Shown: positions 25,960 to 35,068 of the stretch, piece by piece
Numbering within the stretch: position 1 is the stretch's first letter
Layout: the number at the start of each line of letters is the position of its first letter
From: Chryseobacterium sp. SSA4.19
GTDB taxonomy: Bacteria; Bacteroidota; Bacteroidia; Flavobacteriales; Weeksellaceae
Assembly: GCF_022601875.1 (NCBI RefSeq)
Contig: NZ_JAKVIP010000005.1
Span: 129,178 to 193,177, forward strand
DNA length: 64,000 nucleotides
Direction of reading: 5' to 3'
The notes under the pieces: generated by a model
What the model was told of the DNA's origin: nothing
The model's input: only the letters and a program-made list of their open reading frames with translations
Databases searched by the model: none
Program-made: the position numbers and the translations under genes

Positions 25960-26891
25960 TGCCTCATTTTATATCTGCCTTGAAGAATTACAAACTCACT
26001 TTCGCCGTTCTTACTGTTGCCATTGTATGGGGAACTACTTTTTTAGCCATCCGTATTGCAGTAGAAAGCATTCCGGCCTGGTTTGTAGCAGGAATCCGTC
26101 AGTTTTTAGCAGCGATGATTATGTTGGTCATTCTATTCTATCGTAAAGAATTTAAATGGATCGGCTGGAAAAATCTTGGATATCAGATTATTTTTTCCTC
26201 ACTCATGCTGATCGTGGCCAACGGCATGACCACATTAGCAGAGGAATCCGTCACCAGCAGCCTGACTTCACTGATCAGCGCCTGCTCTCCTATCGTTGTT
26301 TTTCTGGGTAGTGTGGCAATCGGATTGCAGAAGTTCAGCTTCAGGACATTGATGGGCGTCCTATTGTGTTTCAGCGGTATTATCTTTATCTTCTGGGACG
26401 GAATTGATGATCTTGAGAACCCTGAATATGCCATGGGTGTTTTCATGCTGTTTATCGCAATTGCCGGCTGGGCATCAGGAACTATTTTTACAAAGAAAAT
26501 GAACATCCAGAGTAAAAATATCTCTTTAAATCTTTTTTACCAGTTTGCTTTTGCCGGAATTATACAGCTCATGTTTGCCCTGCTTTTCACAGAACATTAC
26601 AATTTCGACAATTGGAGTGTAAAAAGCATATCTGCCATGATCTATTTGTCGGTTTTCGGTTCTGTAGCTGCTTTTTTTGCCTATCATTATGCGCTGACAA
26701 AAGTTTCTCCGGTTCAGGTTTCCATTCTGGCCTATGTGAATACGGTTATTTCTATTTTCTTAAGCTGGCTGATTCTGAATGAGGAAATTAGCGTTACATT
26801 TATTCTGGCCGCGTTTCTGATTATTCTGGGCGTTTTTGTGATTAACTATAACCGCGAAATGTTTAAGAGACAAAGGATCCGTAATTCTTAG
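25959..26891 (+). CDS. EamA/DMT-family transporter
   Basis: 310 residues with ten hydrophobic segments in two EamA repeats: FAVLTVAIVWGTTFLAIRIA and SGTIFTKKMNIQSKNISLNLFYQFAFAGI, with the PVQVSILAYVNTVISIFLSWLILNEEIS end typical of the second repeat. DMT carriers export amino acids, nucleosides or metabolites; substrate unknown. The start is uncertain: GTG at 25959 overlaps a promoter-like box, while the in-frame TTG at 25980 gives MKNYKLTFAV. The protein length is normal for the family either way. Confidence 0.88.
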   Translation: MPHFISALKNYKLTFAVLTVAIVWGTTFLAIRIAVESIPAWFVAGIRQFLAAMIMLVILFYRKEFKWIGWKNLGYQIIFSSLMLIVANGMTTLAEESVTSSLTSLISACSPIVVFLGSVAIGLQKFSFRTLMGVLLCFSGIIFIFWDGIDDLENPEYAMGVFMLFIAIAGWASGTIFTKKMNIQSKNISLNLFYQFAFAGIIQLMFALLFTEHYNFDNWSVKSISAMIYLSVFGSVAAFFAYHYALTKVSPVQVSILAYVNTVISIFLSWLILNEEISVTFILAAFLIILGVFVINYNREMFKRQRIRNS

Positions 26892-27020
26892 GCTGTTTTT
26901 AGCATCGATCTTTAGCAGATTACATGGGCATATATTTTGACATCTTCAGGATGATAAACCCATTGGAGCGTTTTCATATTCCCTCATTTTTTCTTATCTT
27001 GTTTGTGCCAAAATTACACT

Positions 27021-27587
27021 ATGTTAAAAAACACACTATTTATTATCCTTGTAATTTCATTTTTCTTAATCAGCTGTGATGATAAAAAAAAGGAAAATGA
27101 TCTTCTGGCGAGGGAAAAACAATTATTGGAGAAAGAAAAATTATTTGCCCAGAAAGAATCTGAATATCAGGCCCTGCTAAAAATGAGAGACAGTATTTTC
27201 ACCAAAAAAGATTCAGTACAAGTGGTCATGTGGCCGGCTGAAGTTTCAGGGTCATGGACCGGTAAAGTAATCTGTACAGAATCCAACTGCAGTGATTATG
27301 TTGTAGGGGACCAGCGTACTGATACCTGGGAATTTGACAGTGATTCCACCCATTTGGTGACTAAAATTATTAATAACAATAATCTGGTCAGGGTATACTC
27401 AGGCAAATATGATAAAAATGAAGTGAAGCTTAATTTTAAAACCGATTCCGCTTCAAAAAAACAGGTAGAAATGAATATTCTGCTGAATGACATTGCCCCG
27501 GGAAAAATCAGAGGTACAAGAAGCATTACTGTTGACAACAGCTGTACTGCAAAATTTTCTGTAGAACTGGTACGTCCCACAAAATAA
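27021..27587 (+). CDS. Lipoprotein with coiled-coil segment
   Basis: 188 residues from the ATG at 27021, chosen because it gives a lipoprotein signal (lipobox LISC, Cys19). Residues about 23-65 are charged and heptad-like (LLAREKQLLEKEKLFAQKESEYQAL), a short coiled coil. The C-terminal half (VSGSWTGKVICTESNCSDYVVGDQRTDTWEFDSD, GKIRGTRSITVDNSCTAKFSVELVR) is a beta-rich domain with paired Cys. Function unknown. It ends 7 bases before the CPA2 antiporter and is likely co-transcribed, so a link to that transporter is possible. Confidence 0.75.
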   Translation: MLKNTLFIILVISFFLISCDDKKKENDLLAREKQLLEKEKLFAQKESEYQALLKMRDSIFTKKDSVQVVMWPAEVSGSWTGKVICTESNCSDYVVGDQRTDTWEFDSDSTHLVTKIINNNNLVRVYSGKYDKNEVKLNFKTDSASKKQVEMNILLNDIAPGKIRGTRSITVDNSCTAKFSVELVRPTK

Positions 27588-27594
27588 AACACTT

Positions 27595-29718
27595 ATGACT
27601 TTACTGAGTATCCATAACCTGAGTCTTCCCATTGAAGACCCGGTCCTAAAGTTTCTGCTGGTTTTAATTATTATTCTTTCCGCCCCGCTTCTTTTAAATA
27701 AAATAAAAGTCCCTCATCTTTTAGGACTTATCATTGCAGGGGCTGTTATTGGCCCGAACGGATTTAATGTACTTTCAAGAGACAGCAGCATTGTAGTTAC
27801 CGGAACTACCGGGCTTCTCTACATCATGTTTCTCGCCGGCCTTGAAATAGACATGGGTGACTTCAAAAAAAACAAATGGAAAAGCCTCACCTTCGGAATT
27901 TATACTTTTACGGTACCCTTTATTTTAGGGTATTTGGGCGCTTCTTACATTTTAGGTTTTTCTACGCTTACTTCCATTCTATTTGCCAGCCTTTTTTCTT
28001 CGCATACTCTTATTGCGTATCCTTTGGTCAGCAAACTTGGCATTGCAAAAAATCCTGCTGTCAACATTACAGTTGGAGGTACTATGATTACCGATATTCT
28101 TGCCTTATTAGTATTAGCCGTTATTGTAGGGATGTCGCAGGGAGATGTGGGTACGGAATTCTGGATAAAGCTTTCGGCATCTTTTATTGTTTTCGGTCTT
28201 ATTGTTTTATTTCTCTTTCCTGTTATCGGACGCTGGTTTTTCAAAAAAGTAGATGATAAGATTTCACAGTATATTTTCGTATTGGTCATGATTTACCTCG
28301 CTGCATTGCTGGCAGAGCTGGCGGGTGTTGAAGCCATTATCGGAGCTTTCTTTGCCGGGCTGGCCCTGAACAGGCTGATTCCCCACACTTCATCATTGAT
28401 GAACCGTGTTGAATTTGTAGGAAATGCAATTTTTATCCCTTTTTTCCTGATCAGTGTGGGAATGCTGATTGATTTTAAAGCATTTTTTAAAAGCTGGGAA
28501 ACTTTAGAAGTTGCAGGGATTATGCTGGTTGCCTCCATCGGAGGAAAATACCTTTCTGCTGTGGCGACACAAAAAACATTCAGGCTGTCTAAGGAAGAAG
28601 GAAAGTTGATCTTTGGCTTAAGTTCTGCTTCTGCAGCAGCAACACTGGCTTCAGTGATGGTAGGATATAATATCATTCTTTCAGAAACGGAAACCGGCGA
28701 ACCCGTCAGGTTACTTAATGAGCACGTCCTGAACGGCAGCATTCTGCTGATTCTTATTTCGTGTACCATTTCATCCTTTGTTTCCATGGCGAGCGCACAA
28801 AAGATTGCTGAAAGTGATAACGAAGATACCGTTTCTGGAAACAGTCACGAAGAAGAGAACATTCTTCTTGCCCTCAATTATGAAGATACGGTTGAACGGA
28901 TGGTAAACCTGGGAATCTTAATTAAAGCGCACTCCAATACGGATAATATATTTGCCTTAAATGTCATTAATGAAGATAAGAATGAGTCTTCCGTTAAAAA
29001 TGCAGAAAAAGTCCTGCACCATGCTACGGTTACTGCAGCCGACGCAGATGTAATAATGCAGCCGCTAAAAAGATATGATAATGATGTCATTAACGGGGTG
29101 AACAATGTCATCAAAGAACAAAAAATTACGGATCTTGTTATCGGCCTTGAAGATGAAAAAGGCTTTTCCCCTTCTTTCGTCTATAATCTTTATAATGGTT
29201 ATTTGCAGAATAACCATGTGAATGTGCTGGTTTATCATGCCGCCCAGCCGTTATCCACAATCAAAAAATATGCGGTCATGATTCCGGAAAATGCCCACAG
29301 GGAAGCCGGTTTTTTCCATGCCTTATTAAGAGTATGGAATATCGCCAGAAACTCAGGAGCCACCATCGTCTTTTATGCTTCCGAAAATATCCTGGATATC
29401 CTTCAACGGATTATTAAAAAGGCCAATATTGAGGCTGAATTTATCATTATGAATGCCTGGAAGGATGGCGAAGTTACCGCCTCCCAGTTAAAAGAAGACG
29501 AAGCACTTATTCTTTTCATGGCAAAAAGAGGAATGCAGTCTTACATTCCGAGGATGCGGCTGATCCCTGAACTGCTGAACAAAAACCTGCAATCCCATAA
29601 CTACCTTCTTATATTTCCATTCTCAGAGCTCAGTGAAGATGATCCTGAAAAACGTGCGGTAGGGAACCATGGGGACTTTATGGAAATCGGGAATGTGATC
29701 AAGAAGATTTTTAAGTAA
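27595..29718 (+). CDS. CPA2-family cation:proton antiporter
   Basis: 707 residues. The first ~400 form a Na_H_Exchanger domain with about 12 hydrophobic segments; landmarks are LLGLIIAGAVIGPNGFN, FLAGLEIDM, GTMITDILALLVLAV (the Thr-Asp ion site) and AIIGAFFAGLALNRLIP. The C-terminal ~300 residues are soluble, with two UspA-like halves (ENILLALNYEDTVERMVNLG, KYAVMIPENAHREAGFFHALL), which may sense nucleotides. It should exchange Na+ or K+ for H+ at the inner membrane. No TrkA-N domain is visible. Confidence 0.9.
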   Translation: MTLLSIHNLSLPIEDPVLKFLLVLIIILSAPLLLNKIKVPHLLGLIIAGAVIGPNGFNVLSRDSSIVVTGTTGLLYIMFLAGLEIDMGDFKKNKWKSLTFGIYTFTVPFILGYLGASYILGFSTLTSILFASLFSSHTLIAYPLVSKLGIAKNPAVNITVGGTMITDILALLVLAVIVGMSQGDVGTEFWIKLSASFIVFGLIVLFLFPVIGRWFFKKVDDKISQYIFVLVMIYLAALLAELAGVEAIIGAFFAGLALNRLIPHTSSLMNRVEFVGNAIFIPFFLISVGMLIDFKAFFKSWETLEVAGIMLVASIGGKYLSAVATQKTFRLSKEEGKLIFGLSSASAAATLASVMVGYNIILSETETGEPVRLLNEHVLNGSILLILISCTISSFVSMASAQKIAESDNEDTVSGNSHEEENILLALNYEDTVERMVNLGILIKAHSNTDNIFALNVINEDKNESSVKNAEKVLHHATVTAADADVIMQPLKRYDNDVINGVNNVIKEQKITDLVIGLEDEKGFSPSFVYNLYNGYLQNNHVNVLVYHAAQPLSTIKKYAVMIPENAHREAGFFHALLRVWNIARNSGATIVFYASENILDILQRIIKKANIEAEFIIMNAWKDGEVTASQLKEDEALILFMAKRGMQSYIPRMRLIPELLNKNLQSHNYLLIFPFSELSEDDPEKRAVGNHGDFMEIGNVIKKIFK

Positions 29719-29817
29719 TCTTTTCAGCTTTTGATTCTTCTAAATAATTTAATCCTAAAAGCCATAATCAGGACAAGATAAATGTAAATACATAATATTG
29801 AGCCTCTCCTCTATTAT

Positions 29818-29861
29818 AAAAAAGAAAAGACTGCAGTTTGAATTGCAGTCTTTTCTTTTGT
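29818..29861. terminator. Bidirectional intrinsic terminator
   Basis: Stem GAAAAGACTGCA / TGCAGTCTTTTC with an 8-base loop and T-runs on both strands, between the convergent antiporter and purK genes. Confidence 0.88.
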
Positions 29862-29875
29862 ATAATTAAGCTTAA

Positions 29876-30988
29876 TTACTCAGCAATCACTCTGACCATT
29901 TCTTTTACCTTCACCAGCTTTTCCATAAGCTCCTCTCTCGACTCGGCCAGTACATTGATATGTCCCATTTTTCTTCCCGGCTTGGTTTCAGTTTTTCCAT
30001 ATAAATGAATATAGGTTTCCGGTAATTTCATTACTTCTTCCATTCCCTTGTAGATCACTTTTCCGGTATAGCCTTCTGAACCTACCAGATTCAGCATTCC
30101 GCTGTAAATAATCGCGTCCGTATCTGCAAGCGGTAAATTTTTTACTACCCTATACATCTGCTCAAACTGTGAGTTCGCATTTCCTTCCTGGCTCTGATGA
30201 CCGGAATTGTGAAGTCTCGGTGCCGTTTCATTGACCCATACTTTTCCTTTTTTATCCAAAAACAATTCAATAGCGAAAAGCCCCGGTGAATTGATAGCAT
30301 TAAGGAATTTTTCTGTAATCGAATGAATCTGTTGCTCTACCTCTTCATCCAATAGTACCGGACAGATATTAAAATCCAACAGATTTAATTTAGGATCAGC
30401 GACCATTTCCGTAACCGGAAAAGCTTTCGTCTCACCGCTTTCATTTCTGGCAACAATAACTGAAAGCTCTTTTTCGATATCAACCAGATTTTCGATGACA
30501 GAAGCTTCTTTCCATACATTTTGAAGGTCTGCTTCATTTTTAATCAACTGAACACCTTTACCATCGTATCCTCCCGTATTCATTTTCTGTACAAAAGGCA
30601 GAGGTATCGTAATCTCTTCATCATGGTTCCAAATCGCCTGAAAGTCAGGGCTTGGGATATCATGAGCTTTATAGAATTCTTTCTGGAGGATTTTTTGCTG
30701 AATGGTTTTAACGATTTTAGCATTCGGAACCACTTTTACTCCCCTATTTTCAAGTTCGGATAATGCATCTGCATTCACATGTTCGATCTCAATGGTTACA
30801 ACATCTTTATCCTGACCGAAATTCAGAACGGTTTCATAATCGTTGAAACTGCCTTGGGTGAAGTAAGAAATCATATGACAGGGTGCATCAGAAGCCGGAT
30901 CCAGGGTATAAAACTCGTCATCATATTTCAATGCTTCCTGGATCAGCATCCTTCCCAATTGTCCTCCTCCTAAAATTCCTATTTTCAT
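29876..30988 (-). CDS. purK: 5-(carboxyamino)imidazole ribonucleotide synthase
   Basis: 370 residues with the ATP-grasp order of PurK: GILGGGQLGRMLIQEA (N-terminal pre-ATP fold), PLPFVQKMNTGGYDGKGVQLI (ATP loop), IEKELSVIVARN and the C-terminal FAIELFLDKKGKVWVNETAPRLHNSGHQS. It makes N5-CAIR from AIR, bicarbonate and ATP for PurE. Typical length. Both genes have separate transcripts rather than the common purEK operon. Confidence 0.95.
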   Translation of the reverse strand: MKIGILGGGQLGRMLIQEALKYDDEFYTLDPASDAPCHMISYFTQGSFNDYETVLNFGQDKDVVTIEIEHVNADALSELENRGVKVVPNAKIVKTIQQKILQKEFYKAHDIPSPDFQAIWNHDEEITIPLPFVQKMNTGGYDGKGVQLIKNEADLQNVWKEASVIENLVDIEKELSVIVARNESGETKAFPVTEMVADPKLNLLDFNICPVLLDEEVEQQIHSITEKFLNAINSPGLFAIELFLDKKGKVWVNETAPRLHNSGHQSQEGNANSQFEQMYRVVKNLPLADTDAIIYSGMLNLVGSEGYTGKVIYKGMEEVMKLPETYIHLYGKTETKPGRKMGHINVLAESREELMEKLVKVKEMVRVIAE

Positions 30989-31049
30989 TTTTTTATTTTT
31001 CTGTTAAATTTGAACTTAATTTTAACACACTATGTATCTGGTGAAAATT

Positions 31050-31601
31050 TTATTGAACTTTATCAATCTTTAAATAGCCCAGGCTCACAAAATTCTCCTG
31101 ATTCTCAGACTCTGACTTTACCAATGAAATCGAATATTTCTGCTTTATGGTGACAGGCAAAATTTCTTTTACCGGGAAAATATCATCAATATCAACGCCC
31201 AGCTTTTCATCGATATGGCTGGTAGCTCCTTTAAATCCCATGTTCTTATAAAACTCCGTACTTTTTGCCTTTTTTACGGCATCCGCCATAGATTGACCGA
31301 CTACCAGGTGCTGCTCATGAAATTCTTCGAAAAACCCTTTTTTATATCCTCCAAGATTTATAAAGTACAGCTGTTCTTCAGAAGTAGAAGATCCTTTTTC
31401 AACAATCTTCACTTCATAACCGTCTACAAATTTCACCTCCTGATAACAGTCAATATGAATTTTACCTTTTGCTTCCTTCCAGAAATCCTTCATCTCCTCC
31501 ACCAGATCTTTCAGGCTTTCTGCAATCCCGAAAAATACATCGTGCTGCTCAATATTCCTTCCGGGCGGCGTGGCTCCCAGGATGACATAAAATAGTTTCA
31601 T
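31050..31601 (-). CDS. DUF1543 protein
   Basis: 183 residues from the ATG at 31601 (the frame opens 8 codons earlier with TTG-type starts, but MKLFYVILGATPPGRNIEQHDVFFG is the family N-terminus). It has the two DUF1543 halves: FFGIAESLKDLVEEMKDFWKEA and INLGGYKKGFFEEFHEQHLVVGQS. Function unknown; soluble. Shares a divergent region with the TauE gene. Confidence 0.88.
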   Translation of the reverse strand: MKLFYVILGATPPGRNIEQHDVFFGIAESLKDLVEEMKDFWKEAKGKIHIDCYQEVKFVDGYEVKIVEKGSSTSEEQLYFINLGGYKKGFFEEFHEQHLVVGQSMADAVKKAKSTEFYKNMGFKGATSHIDEKLGVDIDDIFPVKEILPVTIKQKYSISLVKSESENQENFVSLGYLKIDKVQ

Positions 31602-31654
31602 ATTTGTTAAATTCCGTTTATGCAAAAATACGTCAAATTTATCTTTTTTAAACG

Positions 31655-31686
31655 TTTGGCAGACTGTTACAATAGTTTTATATTTG
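31655..31686 (+). promoter_or_regulatory. Promoter of the tauE-DUF1634 pair
   Basis: TTTG at 31655-31658 and TATATTTG at 31679-31686, spacing 20. The ATG at 31691 follows 4 bases after the box, so the mRNA is probably leaderless. Confidence 0.75.
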
Positions 31687-31690
31687 TAGC

Positions 31691-32521
31691 ATGTCAGAAA
31701 TCATCATTCTCTTCCTTGGAGCAATTTCGGCAGGACTTTTGGGTTCACTGACCGGTTTAGGAGGCGGAGTTATCATCATTCCTTTATTAACGCTGGGTTT
31801 CGGCGTTCCGATGCATTACGCCATCGGGGCTTCTCTTATCTCGGTAATAGGAACTTCTTCCGGTGCAGCAGTTGCTTTTGTAAAAGAAGGCTTTACCAAT
31901 ATGAGGATCGGAATGTTCCTGGAGATCGCTACCACAGCCGGAGCAATCGTTGGGGCACTGGTTTCGGGAATGCTTAATCCGAATACCATCGGGATTATTT
32001 TCGCAAGCATTCTCCTTCTTACGGTTATTTTAAATTTAAAAGGAAAACCTGACCATCAGGAACCATTGATACAGGGAAGCCTGGAAGAAAAGTTAAAACT
32101 TTTCGGAACTTTTCCTGATAAAGGGGTTCTGAAAAGCTATTCGGCCAGAAATACAGTTCCTGGATTTTTGATGATGATGTTTGCCGGTGCAATGTCCGGT
32201 CTTTTGGGAATCGGCTCCGGTGCCCTGAAAGTGTTGGCGATGGATAACATGATGAAACTTCCCTTCAAAGTTTCCACAACCACCAGCAACTTTATGATTG
32301 GTGTAACTGCGGTTGCGAGTGCGCTTATCTACTTTCAGAGAGGAGAGATTGTCCCTGTCATCGTTGCGCCTGTTTTGATAGGTGTTGTGGTAGGAAGCTT
32401 CATCGGATCAAAAACACTGATGGTTTCCAAAACAAAAAAACTGAAAGTGTTTTTTGCCATTGTAATCACAATCCTGTCTGTATACATGATGTATAACGGA
32501 ATTAATAAAAGTTTCAGATAA
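31691..32521 (+). CDS. TauE/SafE-family sulfite/organosulfonate exporter
   Basis: 276 residues, about 8 hydrophobic segments in two TauE repeats: GLLGSLTGLGGGVIIIPLLTLGFG and GAMSGLLGIGSGALKVLAMD, each with the G-x-G-G/S-G loop. These proteins export small anions such as sulfite or sulfoacetate; substrate unproven here. The stop TAA shares its last base with the ATG of the DUF1634 gene, so the two are translationally coupled, a known pairing. Confidence 0.88.
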   Translation: MSEIIILFLGAISAGLLGSLTGLGGGVIIIPLLTLGFGVPMHYAIGASLISVIGTSSGAAVAFVKEGFTNMRIGMFLEIATTAGAIVGALVSGMLNPNTIGIIFASILLLTVILNLKGKPDHQEPLIQGSLEEKLKLFGTFPDKGVLKSYSARNTVPGFLMMMFAGAMSGLLGIGSGALKVLAMDNMMKLPFKVSTTTSNFMIGVTAVASALIYFQRGEIVPVIVAPVLIGVVVGSFIGSKTLMVSKTKKLKVFFAIVITILSVYMMYNGINKSFR

Positions 32522-32904
32522 TGAAGAAAAACTTCACAGATGTAGATCTGAACCGTTCCGTAGGAAATCTGCTCAGGCTGGGTGTAATTCTTTCGGTAGC
32601 CACTTCATTAGCCGGCTTTATCAAGCTTTTTACAGAAGGATTCAAGATGCCTAAAACCTACAACAGCCTTGATATGGGTTCTTCTTCTGAAAAGGTATGG
32701 GGACAATTCTGGAATTCGCTTTGCAGAGGAGAAGGAATGGCCATTATCCAACTTGGAATCTTACTTTTGATTTTCACGCCTTTGGTGAGAATTATTTTCG
32801 CTTTAATCGGGTATCTGAAAGAAAAAGATTATGTATATGTAATTATTTCTTCTATCGTGCTGGCCATAATGGCGATCAGTTTCTTTACCGGTTACGCTCA
32901 TTAA
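32521..32904 (+). CDS. DUF1634 membrane protein
   Basis: 127 residues with three hydrophobic segments (LLRLGVILSVATSLAGFIKLF, IIQLGILLLIFTPLVRIIFALIGYL, YVYVIISSIVLAIMAISFFTGY). It matches DUF1634, almost always found next to TauE/SafE, and may be an accessory of the exporter. The start overlaps the TauE stop by one base. Confidence 0.85.
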   Translation: MKKNFTDVDLNRSVGNLLRLGVILSVATSLAGFIKLFTEGFKMPKTYNSLDMGSSSEKVWGQFWNSLCRGEGMAIIQLGILLLIFTPLVRIIFALIGYLKEKDYVYVIISSIVLAIMAISFFTGYAH

Positions 32905-33282
32905 TTACATTTCATAAAACTCCAGCGGAAGCTGATCTGGATCCATGGTAAAGAAAAATTCTTTTCCGGTGAATTCATCTATGCGTATTTCTTCGCAGTC
33001 CAGACCCTTTTGAATAAGTTCATGCCTCTTTTCATGAACATTTTCAACCGAAAAAGCCAGATGCCTTAAGCCACAGGCTTCCGGCCGTGAAGGCCTTGCG
33101 GGAGAATCGGGAAATGAAAATAATTCAATGACATAATGGTCCCCAATTGCAAGATCAAGTTTGTAAGACTGCCTTTCTTCACGGTATACTTCACGGAGAG
33201 TATTCAATCCCAAAATGTTGGTATAGAATTCTTTTGAAACTTCATAATCTGAACAGATGATGGCGATGTGATGGATTTTCAT
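32905..33282 (-). CDS. VOC-family protein (YaeR/GloA2-like)
   Basis: 125 residues of one glyoxalase/VOC fold: MKIHHIAIICSDYEVSKEFYTNILGL at the N-terminus (metal His5), VIELFSFP, LRHLAFSVENV (second metal His) and FTMDPDQLPLEFYEM (metal Glu). The SMU1112c/YaeR type fits best. Substrate unknown. It directly abuts the DUF1634 stop in convergent orientation. Confidence 0.85.
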   Translation of the reverse strand: MKIHHIAIICSDYEVSKEFYTNILGLNTLREVYREERQSYKLDLAIGDHYVIELFSFPDSPARPSRPEACGLRHLAFSVENVHEKRHELIQKGLDCEEIRIDEFTGKEFFFTMDPDQLPLEFYEM

Positions 33283-33290
33283 ATTGCAAT

Positions 33291-33728
33291 TTATTTCAGA
33301 TCATTACAGTTTTCTTTTCTTCTGGTATCAATCAGATATTGGATTTTCCATATCCCATTCTGCTTGATCAATTGGAAGCTGTTGGCTCCGCAATGAGAAA
33401 ATTTCCCTTTAAAATAAAAAGAATAAGGGACAAAAACACTCGCCAGGTCTCCGTCAGTATGAATTGCTTTTATCATGATCCTTTCGTCCAGATCATTTTT
33501 TGCATAGCCGGAAACAGAAGTGATAAAACTATTGATGTCTTCAGTTTTCACACCGTCCTTAGTAATGGTCTGAAGAATTGCTGTTTCAGAAAAAACAGTC
33601 TTCATAAGTTGAGCACCAGCCGTTTTCATGGCTAAAAACAAATCTCTGACCGGCTTTTCAACTGCTTGTCCGTTCTGGGCAAGGCACAAAGTTCCTGACA
33701 ATACAGCAATCGTAAATATTTTCTTCAT
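33291..33728 (-). CDS. Secreted NTF2-like (SnoaL/lumazine-binding type) protein
   Basis: 145 residues with a signal peptide (MKKIFTIAVLSGTLCLAQ). The rest fits the small cone-shaped NTF2 fold: VRDLFLAMKTAGAQLMKTVFSETAILQTIT, then DLASVFVPYSFYFKGKFSHCGANSFQLIKQNGIWKIQYLIDTRRK, a conserved end. A small-ligand-binding or enzyme-like role is possible but unknown. It ends 8 bases before the VOC start and is probably in one transcript with it. Confidence 0.8.
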   Translation of the reverse strand: MKKIFTIAVLSGTLCLAQNGQAVEKPVRDLFLAMKTAGAQLMKTVFSETAILQTITKDGVKTEDINSFITSVSGYAKNDLDERIMIKAIHTDGDLASVFVPYSFYFKGKFSHCGANSFQLIKQNGIWKIQYLIDTRRKENCNDLK

Positions 33729-33854
33729 GTTTCTCTGAATTTATCTCTAAAATAAAGTATTTACCTTTATAATCCTGCATTAATCCGCTACAATATAAAA
33801 TTTCATTTGAGCGATAATAAAAAATGATTTAAATTTATAAAATTATTTATTAAT

Positions 33855-34934
33855 ATGTGGACAGCTTACCTGATTCTGACTGTATTGTTGCTGATTTTAA
33901 CCATACTTCCAAAAATTCAAAATTCTCACTGGATCTTCCGGGTTCCTGAGTTCGGCAAAATACAGGTTACCCTTTTTATCCTGTTAACCTTTTTATTAGG
34001 TTTTGCTGTTAATCATTCAGAATACTTCTGGTACTACCAGTCTTTTCTGTTGCTGATGTTTGTATATCACGGACTTATACTTGTGAAATACACTCCGCTT
34101 TATCCTGTGAAAAAACATTTCCGACGCCAGCAATCTTCCCAAAAACTAAAATTTATTTCTGCCAATGTATACCAGTTTAATAAGGAATATGAAAGATTCA
34201 TCGAACTGATAAAAAAATACAACCCGGACTTCTTTTTAACCATGGAAAGCAACAGCGACTGGGAAAAAGCAATGCAGCCATTGGAAAAAGAATACAGGTA
34301 TCAGCACAAAGTTACTTTGGAGAATACGTACGGAATGCATTTTTATTCAAAAACCAAAGTCGAAGATGCAAAGACCCACTATTTTGTTGCGGATGACATT
34401 CCTTCCATTGAAGCTCACATGGAAACTGATCATGGTTTTAAATTCGTTTTTTTTGGTGTCCATCCGCCTCCGCCAAGCCCGACAGAAGAAGAAACATCGA
34501 AAGAAAGAGACGGTGACCTTTTAAGTACAGCTAAACGGGTTACGGAGATTGACAAACCTATTATTGTCGTAGGAGATTTTAATAATGTCGCATGGTCAAA
34601 ATCATCTATTCTATTCAGGAAAACCAGCCACCTGATAGACCCCAGGATCGGACGTTCTTTTGTTTCCACCTTCCATGCCAGATACTGGCTGTTGAGATTT
34701 CCTATTGACCTGATGTTCCACAGTGAAAATATTTTTATTGAAGACCTCAAGACACTTGAAAATTTCGGTTCTGACCATCTTCCGGTGTACTGTGAGTTTT
34801 ATATTGATCATCATAATTCTGAGCAGGAAGAGCGCATTGACGGGGCAACCAGCGAAGAAAAAGCAGAAGCGGAAGAAATGATCGAGGAAGGCAAAAAAGA
34901 GGATGGTGAACGTGATGCAGTAGTCACAGAATGA
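33855..34934 (+). CDS. Membrane-anchored endonuclease/exonuclease/phosphatase-family protein
   Basis: 359 residues. Three N-terminal hydrophobic segments (about 4-20, 33-50, 56-72) are followed by an EEP domain: LKFISANVYQFNKEYERFIELI, PDFFLTMESNSDW (metal Glu), KFVFFGVHPPPPS, IVVGDFNNVAWS (catalytic Asp-x-Asn) and FGSDHLPVYCEF (Ser-Asp-His). The last ~35 residues are highly acidic. The fold cleaves phosphodiesters, but here could also act on lipids or periplasmic substrates. Monocistronic. Confidence 0.87.
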   Translation: MWTAYLILTVLLLILTILPKIQNSHWIFRVPEFGKIQVTLFILLTFLLGFAVNHSEYFWYYQSFLLLMFVYHGLILVKYTPLYPVKKHFRRQQSSQKLKFISANVYQFNKEYERFIELIKKYNPDFFLTMESNSDWEKAMQPLEKEYRYQHKVTLENTYGMHFYSKTKVEDAKTHYFVADDIPSIEAHMETDHGFKFVFFGVHPPPPSPTEEETSKERDGDLLSTAKRVTEIDKPIIVVGDFNNVAWSKSSILFRKTSHLIDPRIGRSFVSTFHARYWLLRFPIDLMFHSENIFIEDLKTLENFGSDHLPVYCEFYIDHHNSEQEERIDGATSEEKAEAEEMIEEGKKEDGERDAVVTE

Positions 34935-35014
34935 TAATGGTCATTTTTATCTGGTGCCAGAATTTAGTGGAAAATTAAGTCAACGAATGATTGATAATGA
35001 TCACTATTAATTAT

Positions 35015-35042
35015 AAACAAAAAAGCGGATAGGTCCGCTTTA
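35015..35042 (-). terminator. Intrinsic terminator after mvaD
   Basis: On the minus strand AAAGCGGA / TCCGCTTT pair across 4 bases and run into TTTTTTG. Confidence 0.85.
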
Positions 35043-35068
35043 TATGATTGTCGTGTCATCATTAATCT

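Noticed and set aside
28293..28787. 164-codon minus-strand frame inside the CPA2 antiporter
   Set aside because: Antisense to a well-supported membrane domain; no ribosome site or domain.
25022..30988. purE and purK as one operon
   Set aside because: They are 4.3 kb apart with plus-strand genes and terminators between them.
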